Assembly (NCBI GenBank): GCA_917880885.1
Contig: OU862927.1
Span: 42,435,571-42,499,570 of the forward strand
Source: Limnephilus marmoratus
Taxonomy: Eukaryota > Arthropoda > Insecta > Trichoptera > Limnephilidae
DNA length: 64,000 nt
Direction of reading: 5' to 3'
Position numbers and translations under genes: made by a program
Part shown: piece by piece, positions 36,147-47,214 of the stretch
How the letters are laid out: each line of letters opens with the position of its first letter
Numbering within the stretch: position 1 is the first letter of the stretch
The notes under the pieces: model-generated
What the model was told of the DNA's origin: nothing
The model's input: the letters and a program-made list of their open reading frames with translations, nothing else
Databases searched by the model: none

Positions 36147-37061
36147 ATGCCAAGAATTACGGAGGAAGGTGAGGGTGAGGCTCAAGACAGATCGCTTATT
36201 CTTTTAACTGCAAAAAAAGAAAATCTTTTTTTTCGTATGAACGATCTGTATAATGCAACAAATAATATATCTAATTTTGAGTCAAGAAATAACGAAGTGT
36301 TTATGGCTCAGTCAGAGATGATTGATCAAATGCGAAGTCAATTTGAAAATATTATAGATAGCATCAATGATCGTCAGTTAACTTTAAATCCAGAATTTAA
36401 ACCAGATTTTCAAGCTTTAAATGCTTTTGATGATCTTTTTTTGAAGGTCAAACGGACTAGATCGAATATGAAAACTTCTGTAAGAGAATCACTGACGTCA
36501 CAAAATAAGTCGCGGGAGCCGTGTATGATTAATCTTCCTGCAATAGATCTTCCAACCTTCGATGGTAAGAATGAAAGCTGGTCGAAATTTTTTGAGTCAT
36601 TTAAAGCCAATATCCATAATAATAGACAGCTAACTGACTCGCAGCGTGTGCAGTACTTAGTCGGAAAACTCACACACGGGGCGTTGAACGTAACCGCAGG
36701 CATTGTGCCTTCGGGTGATACATATCAGATCATTTGGGAGAGTTTAGTTAAAAAATATCAAGATAAACGTACACTAGGAACACATTATTTAAATAATATT
36801 CTCGATGCGAAAAACTGCACGAATACATCTGCCAGTCTCAATTCTTTCATTGAAAGATATTCTTCGTCAGTGTCGGCATTAAAGCAGTTAAGTATTGAAG
36901 ATCTAACTGATTTTATTTTGTTTCACTGCGCGGTAAGAAAAATTGATTCACAGACGGCTCAGAACTTTGAGCTGACAGTTCGTAATAAAGAAATTCCTTC
37001 TTATAATGAGTTAGTTTCGTTTTGTACAAGATCAAGTAAAGATTTTAGAACGAACGAGTAA
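36147..37061 (+). pseudogene. gag: BEL Gag, capsid-like part
   Basis: 304 residues from the first ATG after the leader. The region from about residue 127 (LPTFDGKNESWSKFFESF to LVKKYQDKRTLG) has the style of the Gag domain common in BEL elements (DUF1759-type). The frame ends at TAA just after SSKDFRTNE. The next frame is open on both sides of this point and joins the zinc-knuckle part, so one extra base near 37036-37044 probably caused the break. Confidence 0.85.
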
Positions 37062-37080
37062 CTCGCATGGTGTCGTAAAT

Positions 37081-38307
37081 AAAACGCATTCCATTTCGTC
37101 CTCCCGATCAAATAATACTAAATCGTTCGTCGCGAGTAATGCGAATATTCCGCGCTTCCCAGCTCCGCCGAAAGGATGTATTCTGTGTAACAAAACTGAT
37201 CATTTAGTCAACGTTTGCTCAAAGTTTAAATGTATGAGTTCCCCACAGGCTCGATTTGAATTTATAAATTCGAAAAATGCCTGTGTAAATTGCCTTAGTG
37301 GTTCACATACAATCAAGTCATGCAAATCGGGGTTAGTTTGTGATTTGTGCAAAAAACGTCATCATACATTCTTACATTTCGGCAGTGTGAATAATATGAA
37401 AACCAATACTCATGTACATACGTCGCAAGTACCTACCAGTGAAGAACCGTCAGTCCCCCCTCCAGTGTCATCCAGCATCAATGGAACTGGCATTGGTGAT
37501 AAGCAAGTGGAGGGGACCGCGAATGTCAATCCTTCGTGTTCGCTTTGTGCCAAAGTAACACCGAACTCTTCTATTTTACTTTCGACCGCACAAGTATACG
37601 CGAAGCTTAAAAACGGAAATAAAGTTATTGTTCGGTGCCTAATTGATAATGGCTCTCAAAATAATTTGATTACGGTCGATTGTTGTAAGACGCTGAATTT
37701 ACCAATAATTCCTTTGAGTAATTCGTTTGTCAAAGGAATTGGATCAACGTCTCGACCAATTTTCGGTTACGTGTATTTGGATATTGAGTCTCACGTATAC
37801 CCAGAGAATAAATATAATATACATGCGCTTGTCGTTGACAGTATCACCGACCAATTACCTAATCACTATATAGCCAAGGGTGACATGAGGTACTTAGAGG
37901 GCATACCTCTCGCAGACTTAACGTGGAATATTCCTGGATGCGTGGATGTCGTCATCGGTGCTCAACTGTTCCCATATATTTATTTAGGGAACAGGGTTGA
38001 ATCGGGTACTAGTGCACCCCCCGCGTTATCAACCGCTTTCGGTTTCGTGTTGATGGGTGATTACCCCAATAATGTGCTCAACACAATCACATCATTTTCG
38101 GCACTCGCACTGAATGATTTAGTGCAAAAATTTTGGCTGTTAGAAGAGATACCTAATATAAAATTTCTAAGTCCGGAGGAGACAGAATGTGAGAATCTCT
38201 TTATTTCATCAATTTCTCGCACTGATGATGGTAGATATTCTATTGCTTTACCTTTCTGTAAAGAGCCAAGACAATTGGGTAATTCTCGTACTGCTGCCCA
38301 ACGCTGA
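37081..38307 (+). pseudogene. BEL zinc knuckles and aspartic protease
   Basis: The frame is open well before the ATG at 37234 and contains CILCNKTDHLVNVC, CVNCLSGSHTIKSC and CDLCKKRHH, which are nucleocapsid-type knuckles. The protease core is CLIDNGSQNNLIT (D-N-G in place of the usual D-S/T-G). After a conserved LPNHYIA and IGAQLFPYI part, TGA at 38305-38307 interrupts the polyprotein; the same frame continues at 38308. Confidence 0.85.
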
Positions 38308-39626
38308 TTTTTGGCATTGGAGCGAAAATTTAAGCATTCCCCTGCTTTGCAGGAGAATTATAACAAGATTATCAGTGAATATATTGAAAATAAATACCTA
38401 TCAGAAGTCTCAGAGTCTGATATCACAGAAGATGGATATTACATCCCACATCATGCTGTCACTCGTCCAGACAAACCAATGCCTCGTATTGTGCTCGATG
38501 CTAGTGCTAAAACACACACAGGGCTGTCACTGAATGATATTATTCATACTGGTCCCAATTTGCAAGCCGATTTGTTTCTGCTTTTGCTTGACTTTCGTCT
38601 TTTTCCCATCGCTATGACTGCGGATATAAAGCAAATGTATTTACAGATTGAAGTTCCTAGCAAGCATCGCAGATACCTGAGGATCTTATTTCGATTCTCA
38701 AATAATGGTCTCATACGAACTTTTCAGTTCAATCGAGTTCCTTTCGGCTTGACGGCAAGTCCATACTTAGCAATGCGGACGGTTCGCCAGTTGGCCCAGG
38801 ATATGAGACCACATTACCCAGACGCTGCCAAAGTGGCAGAGTCCAAGCTGTATATGGACGACCTGGTCTATTCTATTGCAGATGAGCCCAGCGCCATACG
38901 TCTTTCTCGAGAATTAATCTCGTTGTTTAAGTCCGGTGCCTTTGATTTAGTAAAATGGACTAGTATTTCTCAAGTTGTATTTGAGAACCTCCCGGATTCT
39001 CACCGCAGCCCAGTGGACTTCACTGTTGGTTCTAACAATACCTCTAAGGTGTTGGGCCTTTCGTGGGAACCAGCTGATGACAGCTTCTTCTTTACGACAT
39101 CTTTGTTCAGGAGAAGTGCACAAAGCGGAGCATACTCTCCATAGTCGCCCGCTTATTTGATGTCCTCGGCTTGGTCGCCTCTGTCATTCTGTACGCTAAA
39201 TTACTTATCAAAGAGCTATGGCTGTGCAACATTGGTTGGGATGATACACCCCCTGATAGCGTTATTCGTCGGTTTTCGGCGCTTACACAGGAATTTCCTC
39301 TAATTTCAATGATGAAAATCCCTCGCCATGTTGGTGTCCTGAAAGACAGTACGGTGCTCGTTGTTGCTTTCTGCGATGCAAGCATGAATGGTTACGGCTG
39401 TGTGATTTATTTGCACACCACTGATCTGTTTGGGAAAATTACAGTGAGATTGTTGTGCGCAAAATCAAAGGTTTCTCCCACCAAAGTGACGACCCTCGCT
39501 CGTTTGGAGCTCTGTGCCGCAGTATTGATGTCCAAATTAATACGGACGGTTCAAGATAATTATTCTGAGCGTCTTCCTATTGCAGGAACATATGCGTTTT
39601 CCGATTCTACCGTTGCGCTCTCTTAG
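38308..39626 (+). pseudogene. pol: BEL reverse transcriptase and RNase H part
   Basis: RT motifs: PRIVLDASAK, TADIKQMYLQIE, VPFGLTASPYLA and the catalytic YMDDLVYS. A frameshift near 39090-39118 moves the reading to the frame of 39171-39626 (VARLFDVLGLVA, then the RNase H-like AFCDASMNGYG and AFSDSTVAL). A TAG at 39624-39626 then breaks this frame. Confidence 0.88.
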
Positions 39627-41368
39627 ATACATTCTTCACCGCATCGCTGGTTGGTGTTTGTTAGTAATCGCGTAGCTCAGTGCCAAGAAAATTTGTCTCC
39701 AGAGAACTTTTACCATGTTGCTGGTAGTGAAAACCCGAGCGACTGCCTTTCTCGTGGCATGCTTCCTTCCCAACTCGTTTCACATGATTTATGGTGGAAC
39801 GGCCCATCATGGATTCGCAGCCCACCTTTGGAATGGCCATTAAAACCGTTTCACCCTACCAATACTGGTGAAATGCCTGAACACAAAGCTAATGTGCTCA
39901 TTGCAACATTTCAGGGTGAAAAATCGGTCCTGAGTGAACTGGCTCAGCGTATATCCACTTGGGATAAACTACTAAGGATTGTTGTTTATGTCCTCCGATT
40001 CATAAAAAAGATATCACTTTCCTCTGGAACGGTCAATAATCTTATGACTGCTGAAAAGGCTGTGATTCGTGCTGTGCAGAGTATTCATTTTGCAGGAGAT
40101 ATTGCTGCACTCCAGAAAGGCAAATTTCATTCCAAAAGACTTCAGAGTTTATCTCTATTTCTTGATGGAGAACTTCTGTTACGTATTGGGGGGCGGCTTT
40201 CTAAATCAGATTTACCTTTTGAGGTTAAACATCCGGTTTTACTTCCCAAACATGACTGTGTTGTCGATCTGATCATCGCTCACTTTCATGTCGTGAACTG
40301 TCATACAGGCCCTGGACTTCTTATGTCTATCTTACGTCAACGCTATTGGATATTAGATGCTAGGACTGTTATTAGGGCGATGGTGCGGAAATGCAATTGT
40401 TGCTTCCGCTTAAATCCATCGCATCCTACACCGAAGATGGCAGATTTACCGTCATATCGTATCATACCGGTGTAGATTACGCAGGTCCCCTCCGTATTAC
40501 GCTGACTCGTCGGAGAGGACAACATTCTCAAAAGGCATATATTTGTCTATTCGTATGCCTTGTGACCAAGGCTATTCATATTGAGTTGGTCTCTGACTTA
40601 ACTTCAAATGCTTTCCTGGCTGCTTTCAGCCGTTTAATTTCTCGGCGAGGCCCGGTAAGATGCTTGTATTCAGATAATGGTACTAATTTTGTGGGTGCGA
40701 AGGCACAATTAGATGACCTCTACAAGTTTTTGGTTGAATCTGAATATGAGCCCTCATTAAAGCGCGAACTCGCTAAGCGTCGTATAGAGTGGAAAATGAT
40801 TCCACCACGCGCGCCTCATTTTGGGGGTATGTGGGAGTCGAACATAAAGAGCATGAAGACACACTTGTACCGTGTGATTGGAACTCAGCTTCTCACCTAT
40901 GAGGAGTTACAGACTGTGCTAGTTCAAATTGAGTGCATAATGAATTCGCGTCCACTTACAGTTATGTCTTCTGACCCTTATCCAGAAGTCCTTACGCCTG
41001 CGCATTTTTTAATGTCGATACCATTGCAGTACTTGCCTGCTTCTGTCCTGGCAGACGGTAAAATCAATTTGACTCAGCGTAAGCAATTATTAGACAGCAT
41101 GGTTCAGTCCTTCTGGAAGAAGTGGCGTTCAGAGTATCTGCACACCTTGCAAGTCAGGCAGAAGTGGACTACTTCTGATCATCCGATTGATATCGGAACT
41201 GTCGTACTAGTGGGACAGGAAGATTCCCCTCCGTTAAATTGGCCTTTAGGCGTGATAACTGAAATCCATCCCGGAATGGATAAAATTGTTCGCGTTGCGA
41301 CGGTAAAGACACGATTTGGTTCTTTTAAGCGTCCGGTTGTCAAATTATATCCCATTCCAACGCAATAA
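39627..41368 (+). pseudogene. pol: BEL integrase
   Basis: Continues in the same frame after the TAG. The zinc finger (HFHVVNCHTG ... CNCCF) is followed by a frameshift near 40465-40475. The integrase core then shows GVDYAGP, YSDNGTNF and FGGMWESNIKSMK, giving the D, D and E residues. The C-terminal part ends VKLYPIPTQ at 41368. Confidence 0.88.
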
Positions 41369-41654
41369 TTTTATATTCTATCTATTTTTGTTTATTTTTA
41401 TTTATTTATTTTTTGTTTTTTAGTCATTGTTTCAATGATCTCTGACCCAGACATGGCATTACTTAATATCCGTTATCTTGGTCAATTGAACTTTATTACA
41501 TTGTATTTTTTAGTTATTTTTTCTTTATTTTGTGAGATTCTGCGAATTTCCAATGCGTGTCATTCCTTAATATTACCGGTGAATACAGTCACTTTATTTC
41601 ATTTCTTGTTTCATTTGTATTTTTATACTCTTTCTTTTGTAAGCTCTACGAACT

Positions 41655-41670
41655 TCCAAGGCGGGGAATA
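41655..41670 (+). promoter_or_regulatory. BEL polypurine tract
   Basis: AAGGCGGGGAATA directly before the 3' LTR, the position of the plus-strand primer. Confidence 0.55.
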
Positions 41671-42238
41671 TGGATACGCGCCATAAATATATTTGGATCC
41701 ATTTTCTTAATCAATTAATAATTTATGCTATGAGACCATGAGGGCGCCATCTGTGGTTTTTGTATTGTATTGAATTTACCCGTGTGACTTGAAATTCAGT
41801 GTATCCATGCATTTCCTTACCTCTGTGAGGCAGGCAATTGCTTCCGACGGGAGTGTCAGTAAAAGGCCAAGAGATGTCGCTCCTAGTCACGCATAATCGA
41901 ATAATTCATCCAATACTTGAATTATTGTTGTACAAGATTGTGATTGTGGCACGTATTATTAATATGCAAATTTATTCATTGTTGAAACTTCCTTGCTGTG
42001 CGAAACATCTGTTAAGATTATGCAATACCGCCTTGATATTTTTTTTAATGAAAAGAAGTGTCTTTTGTGTTGGACATCGCCAATGAGCTGCATTCTCTGA
42101 GTGAGTATTGTTTTGTTTCACTTTGGTTGGAATTGCTGGGTCAACTGTTTTTGTGTCACATAGGGAAGAATTCAATTTTCGTTAATTTACAAAGGGTAGT
42201 AACTCCCTCGTGTCAGGGTCTATTTACACGCCCCTACA
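41671..42238 (+). repeat. BEL 3' LTR
   Basis: 568 bp. Differs from the 5' LTR at five places by eye. Confidence 0.95.
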
Positions 42239-42860
42239 GTCGGTAATTTTAGGATTATCTAGTACATTAATATTTAAGTTGAATTTATTTGAGATTACCA
42301 GATCAATCGTCGTTTTTGAGATATTTGTAATTCGTGTAAAATCTTTGACTAATTGTTTCATCCCTGTAGCTTGTATAATAGATTTCAGTTTTTTTGTGTA
42401 TATGTCTGCATTTGCTTTAACATTTATATTAAAATCTCCAGCTATAACGTTTATATTTTCATCTTGTAAATTTTCCATGCACCATCTTTGAAAATATGTT
42501 AAAAAGTCGCACTTGCTTGTGTTTGGCGATCTATAAATTACAGTATATACACCTTTCTTGTTTCCTGATTTAATGGTGATGGCTAAGATCCAACAATGTT
42601 TTTCAAATTGATTGTTTGATATTACTTCATAAGGAATTTTATTGCTTAAGAGATTCATCACTCCTCCTGTATGTCGACTATGTGAGTCGCAACGGATGGT
42701 ATTATAATGTTCAAATCTAATTTCACTATCTTGAATATCTTCAGTAACATGTGTTTCACTCATCATAAGCATAAAAGGTTTCTTCTCCTCTAAAAGTATT
42801 TTTACCTCTTCGTAATGTGCCATGATGCTTTGTATATTCAGGTATATAATTTCATCTTTC
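42239..42860 (-). pseudogene. LINE endonuclease domain
   Basis: 200-residue frame with MSETHV near residue 20 (metal-binding Glu), IYRSPN, AGDFNINV (catalytic Asp and Asn) and IDLVISN. It is cut at its C-terminal end by the BEL element; the next residues (DHNIIKILI, with the catalytic His) lie at 35217 and lower. The domain nicks target DNA for target-primed reverse transcription. Confidence 0.85.
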
Positions 42861-42873
42861 TCGTAACTTTTTT

Positions 42874-43148
42874 TTATAAAAAAGAGATTCTGCTCATTTT
42901 TGCTTCTAGTTTTCTTTTATAAATTGGGCATTCCTTGCTCATGGCTGAGTGACCACTATTTAGTTTCAGTCCTAATCTATTGCTAGTCATTATGCAATTG
43001 ATGCACTGAATATCCTCCTCGGTGCAATCTTTAACATCATGATGTTTTGCGCATTTTGGACAAGATTTTAGGTTTCTGCAATCTATAGCCTTGTGATTAA
43101 ACCCATTACATTTAAAACATCTCATGATATTTAAATTATCAAAGACCC
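42874..43148 (-). pseudogene. LINE ORF1 end with CCHC knuckles
   Basis: Knuckles CFKCNGFNHKAIDC and CPKCAKHHDVKDC, then CINC...HSAMSKEC. Frame upstream of 43148 (to 43233) is SINE sequence, so the first 30 residues of the open frame are not part of ORF1. Confidence 0.75.
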
Positions 43149-43235
43149 TGCTATAGTCTCGCTGGCTCCAGACGGGAGCAGTTGGGACTCTTGTGCGGTA
43201 TTCATGTAAGAAAAAAAAAATATTTGAAGACATAC
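43149..43235 (+). mobile_element. SINE, 3' part of the split copy
   Basis: TGCTATAGTCTCGCTGG and CTCCAGACGGGAGCAG, then an A-rich end. It resumes exactly where 32258-32603 stops. Confidence 0.85.
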
Positions 43236-44130
43236 GTATAATAAAAATAATATATTAATATTTAAAATTTCATAAAGCCAGAGCTAACCGTTATATATAT
43301 AGCCGATGTTACTTGCAGATAATGTATAATGTAGCTTTCTAATATTGAAAGAATTTTTAAAATCGGTTAAGTGGTTTAGGCGTGAAAGCATAATAAACAA
43401 ACTCACTCAGTTTCGCATTTATAATATTATAGTGTAAATTATTTTATTTAGTTATTCGTATGATTATAAGTTATAGGTAAAACATAATAATAAATCAAAT
43501 TATTAGTAAATACTTAAAACATGATCAAAATCAAATATTTGTAAATACATACATAGATTTACGTATGTGGCGGTACCTACATTCAACAAATAACTTTACA
43601 GCCATAAAGATATTTTCTGGGCGTGCAACACCGAACATTGAAAACGAGGTGATTTGCACTTTTCCAACAAGCCCGTTTTCATTCTCGATGGTGTTTCGTT
43701 TCTGAGAGGTAATTCTCGCCTAGCGCTTTATATTTGCCAAGTCATACTTAAATATTGTCGCAAGTTAAAATAAATAAATCACTAAAGTTATACCGCGTAA
43801 TTACTATTATTTTTATATATTACCTCCTGTGATAGTGAGTTTAAATCATAACCTGGACTAGATGTGAGGTGAGTATCTACAAACGAGCGTCTAGTTCAGA
43901 ACCATGATACGTATATACGTATACACATATATTTGTATATGCATACGTGTGCACACTCTACACATGTATATGCAAACATGTACATACACACGCACACAAA
44001 TATACATTTATATACATATTATGGTCCATAATTTATGGAGCCGATGCATAAGTAGGTGAATTATTCAGTAGTCATTATTGTTATTTATTTATTTGTAAGA
44101 AACAAATAGTTTTTACGTAATATGCGGTTA
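43236..44130. other. Unassigned, with a microsatellite
   Basis: 43260-43445 resembles the end of a common arthropod repeat (TTTTAAAATCGGTTAAGTGG, ending TATAATATTATAGTG), family not assigned. 43915-44030 is a mixed TA/CA microsatellite. No gene is seen. Confidence 0.4.
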
Positions 44131-44136
44131 TGATAG

Positions 44137-44926
44137 TGTTATGGGCAGAACGCATAACTGCTCTACAATATGTCCCCAGGCCAGCTCACGGTAGAGACAA
44201 AAGTACCCTCTATCTCAGAGGGCAGGTCGCACGAATGCGTCGGGATCTCTCTCTCTCTCTCCTTCTCTCTCCCACAATCGTCTGGGAATACTCACTGGGG
44301 AAAGGCTCCTGCCGAGGCAGATTAACAACAGGATGTAATTAATAGACTCATGTATTGTAAATTCAAACACAGTACAAGGGTTATTACAGCACAATTCAAT
44401 TCCAGAGATGCATGTTACACAAACCTAGCTATCGAGTTTATATCTCATGATCCCTGTCAACGAAACTTTCTGAGTGGTGGCTTTACGCGAGAGTTCAAAC
44501 AGTCTATCGTTACGGACACATTAAAGAGGGTAAATCAGAGGACAGCTTACATGGTGATTGAAGAATCCTTCGGCTCTCGGGTTCAGCAGGGCTCATCCCG
44601 AGTCTAGGACAGGTCCCGAAGTTCACAGGCATGGTAGAACACCAGCGCTAACACTCGTATGTACTTTAATTACATCGCAGATGTTACTGCGTTTAATTTG
44701 ATCGGGCTAGTTAGCCGCGAACTGTATAGTTCGCGGAGGAGTGTCACGTGCGCCTGAGACGGCTTGTACTACTCGACTGGTGGCGGCGCGGCGGAGCGTG
44801 CCGGAATGCCGAGGGGAGAGGAGGTAGGTAACAGGAAACAGCGGGGAGCAACGAGTTGTTGCCCGCAGCGGTTTGTTTAGGGACTCGCGTTGGCGCTCCC
44901 TGTTGCTCTAAAAACGTACCATAACA
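44137..44926. repeat. Solo LTR, 790 bp
   Basis: Starts TGTTATGG and ends CCATAACA (an 8-bp inverted terminus) with the 4-bp target duplication ATAG on both sides (44133-44136 and 44927-44930). No internal region adjoins. It contains a CT microsatellite (44248-44275) and a GC-rich 3' third. Such singles arise by recombination between the two LTRs of one element. The short duplication suits Ty3/gypsy, but no full copy is in the window. Confidence 0.75.
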
Positions 44927-44930
44927 ATAG

Positions 44931-45271
44931 ATACACAAGTGAGCGGAAGTCAAGTCACAGAAGAAGTTTCTTACGCTAAAGTATATTGGAAATGAAGTTT
45001 TAATATCTTAAAATTAATTTTGGGTTAAAGAAAGGGGAGAGGAAGAGGAATATAGGAAAAGGATAGGAGATGCTCCCGATATACTCCATACTCTCATATT
45101 AATAATCAATCGTACGCGTTACTTCATATTGATATTTCTTTGTATTGTTATTACTAAAAATGTCAATGCTGTGAAATTTTGTATTATATTGTGCACATAC
45201 ACGAGGAATTGGGGATTTTTTTTTCTAATATTTGTTCTACATGAGGATAAATAAAATAAATCCAATTAAAA
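44931..45271. other. No recognisable gene
   Basis: AT-rich spacer between the solo LTR and the palindrome. Confidence 0.5.
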
Positions 45272-45349
45272 GTAATCATTACTGTAAGCAATAATTATCA
45301 GCCTGAAACACTCATCTTCATTGAAAAAATCTTCCGAGAAAAGATACAT

Positions 45350-45419
45350 GCCGCCAACGGGACTTGAACCCGTGTCCTTCTGATTGCCGGTCAGGTGCTC
45401 TACCACTGACTAAGTCGGC
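45350..45419 (-). tRNA. tRNA-like sequence, left arm
   Basis: 70 nt. The D arm has lost a base compared with the right arm. The anticodon stem, the T arm (ACGGG TTCAAGT CCCGT) and the B box are good. A TTTT run follows within 10 nt, as for a Pol III terminator. It is probably not a working tRNA: anticodon position GGC with C33, and the acceptor stem is only partly paired. Confidence 0.5.
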
Positions 45420-45627
45420 TTAACTAATACTCGCCAAATAATTCAATACATACTAGTGTTTTTATTCAACAAGTACTGCTTATTACATTTTTTCACCTGA
45501 AAACAACCAACTTTATTTTTGTGAGAGAGGCATAAAGTTGGTTGATTTCAGGTGGAAAAATATAATAAGGAGTAATTGCTGAATGAAACTCTAGTATATA
45601 TTGAATTATTTGGCGAGTATTAGATAA

Positions 45628-45698
45628 GCCGACATAGCTCAGTGGTAGAGCACCTGACCGGCAATCAGAAGGACATGGGTTCAAGTCCCGTTAGCGGC
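45628..45698 (+). tRNA. tRNA-like sequence, right arm
   Basis: 71 nt and a full cloverleaf by hand: acceptor GCCGACA / TAGCGGC (5 of 7 pairs), D arm GCTC-AGTGGTA-GAGC, anticodon arm CCTGA-CCGGCAA-TCAGA (4 of 5 pairs), variable AGGAC, T arm ATGGG-TTCAAGT-CCCGT. TTTT at 45706-45709. The anticodon would be GGC (Ala), but C33 and the lack of G3:U70 speak against an alanine tRNA. Confidence 0.55.
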
Positions 45699-46153
45699 AT
45701 GTATCTTTTCTCGGAAGATTTTTTCAATGTGGATGAGTGTTTCAGGCTGATAATTATTGCTTATAATAATTGTTACCCTTTGTGCTATGAATAAAAATCT
45801 TGTCTTAAACGTTAGTTCATCAATTAAAAATAATAATAAATTTAATTATTACAAAGCGGCTCTAAGTGAGGAGATCGTCAGGTTTATGCACGTATAAGTT
45901 CCTTCTGAAGGCAGTGATTAAATTTGGAAATGTAGCCAAGTCGTCATGTTCGCAGTATTTATTGTATAATTGACTCTTATCATTCTGAACGTTGGCTTCA
46001 AGGTTTCTCATGAATTTCGGTCAATGCTGAAAGCTGCGGTGAATTGTTGGTGACCAACATTGTTTAAAGGAAGCCACCAGCAATCCAAATTTCTCCCTGA
46101 CATATTATGGAGGCGTCTACTAATATTTACAGGAATTCCAAAAACTGAAAAAA

Positions 46154-46450
46154 TCGGACTAATATCTATGAGAACCAAAGTGTGGACGAATATCTACAGC
46201 ACTGGCAGAGGTTGGGTTAGGTTAGGTTAGGTTAGTTATTACGTAATTGAAGTAATTTATGCTTTTCCGTACAAAATCTTGCTCAGCTGCCCCCTGTAGA
46301 TATTAGTCCAACCTTCGCTCCATAGATATTAGTCACCACTGGGACCGTCATAGATATTCGTCCGACCTTAGCTCTATAGATATTAGTCCAACATATGAGC
46401 TGTAGATATTCGTCCGACATACAGGCTGTAGATATTAGTATCTGGAGTCC
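46154..46450. repeat. Degenerate minisatellite around TTAGG-type repeats
   Basis: About six units of roughly 27 bp with TAGATATTAGTCC or TAGATATTCGTCC at 46294-46450, and two units in inverted orientation at 46154-46205. Between them, 46211-46236 has four GGTTA units, the insect telomere motif. Confidence 0.7.
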
Positions 46451-46489
46451 ATATTATGAGTCTCACACTCCCTTACTAATGTTTAAAAA

Positions 46490-46650
46490 AAATTGTGAAT
46501 ACTGCAAAAGAGTCCCAACTGTTCCCGAACGTCTGCAACTTATGAGACTATGACCTCTCTAATTGGGGTATGTTATGGTTATGAGGCTGAAGGTAGTGGG
46601 AAGGAGAAAGAGTTGGGATAGAGTTAGGTGGTGATGTTGGGAAAGTAACT
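46490..46650 (-). mobile_element. SINE 3' half
   Basis: Minus-strand match to the end of the SINE body (the AGTCCCAACTG and purine-rich parts). Head absent. Confidence 0.55.
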
Positions 46651-46654
46651 GGCA

Positions 46655-46995
46655 AAGTTAAAATGATAATAAATTGGGAAGCGGGGATAACCAACATCTC
46701 TGCCAATAGTCCACCCTAGTAGTCGCTACGTTTGGTGACTTGGCAGGGATGCTAGGGTACATGGGGTGAGATTCGTCCTGGCCTTGGCAATGGATGCGCG
46801 GGATGGATGGATTTATGTGTCGGCCACTCCGGAGTCCACCGACTAGATTGTTTAGATTGCTATCCACCCGTATACCCTTTTCCTTTTCAAAACGTCCTCT
46901 CCTTCCTTTCCTTAAAAATACCGTCCACACAGCATCCCCAAATATGACACAGGCCCTGAGAAACATTATTTTCTTCAGTGCTTCCAGTGTAGGGT
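46655..46995 (-). repeat. LINE 3'-UTR repeat copy
   Basis: Matches the family at 25465-25835: GGATAACCAACATCTCTGCC, the CGCTACGTTTGGTGACTTGG block, a pyrimidine-rich part and a weakened hairpin (46918-46990). Confidence 0.6.
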
Positions 46996-47214
46996 TTTTA
47001 TTATAATTATTTTTGGCGTTCACCTTCAAGGTTGTGTTCTAGGCCATCATTTAAAATTACATGGAAAAGAAAGGTAAATTTACAAAATAATTTAATTAAA
47101 AGTTCGAATTTCAGAATTATAAGGAAGATTAGAGTCAAGTTCAGACTTAGAAGTGATGAGATGTTCAAGGAGTGGAGGCAATTTTAGATAACGTTTTATG
47201 GAGAAGAGGATATT

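Larger units (their letters stand above)
35221..42238 (+). mobile_element. BEL/Pao LTR retrotransposon, complete but degraded
   Basis: 7,018 bp with 568-bp LTRs (35221-35788 and 41671-42238), both TG...CA, differing at only five positions by eye. The 5-bp target duplication GTCGG lies at 35216-35220 and 42239-42243. It carries a primer-binding site and Gag, protease, RT-RNase H and integrase in BEL order. At least five lesions break the frame. Confidence 0.95.
32604..43148 (-). mobile_element. 5'-truncated LINE inserted in the SINE and itself interrupted twice
   Basis: Minus-strand LINE with an (ATT)n-type 3' tail at the left (32604-32625) and a 6-bp target duplication TGCTAT (32598-32603 and 43149-43154). 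It is interrupted by a BEL/Pao element (35221-42238) and by a LINE 3' tail (34094-34440). Without them it is about 3.2 kb. It keeps the end of ORF1, the endonuclease and RT. No RNase H is seen, so it belongs to the Jockey/CR1 side; the clade is uncertain. Confidence 0.88.
45272..45776. repeat. 505-bp palindrome with a tRNA-like sequence in each arm
   Basis: Arms 45272-45516 and 45532-45776 (245 bp each) are inverted copies, roughly 85-90% alike by eye, around a 15-bp loop. Each arm has, from the centre outward, a TTTCACCTGAAA-like part, GAATTATTTGGCGAGTATTAG, a tRNA-like sequence and the block TTTTCTCGGAAGATTTTTTC, and the arm ends AATAATTATCAGCCTGAAA. No protein frame spans it and no target duplication is clear. 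Confidence 0.85.

Noticed and set aside
45628..45698. Functional alanine tRNA gene
   Set aside because: C33, an incompletely paired acceptor stem, no G3:U70 pair and a paired inverted copy make this unlikely.
46211..46236. TTAGG-type repeats as a real telomere
   Set aside because: Only four units, inside a minisatellite, with other elements on both sides.
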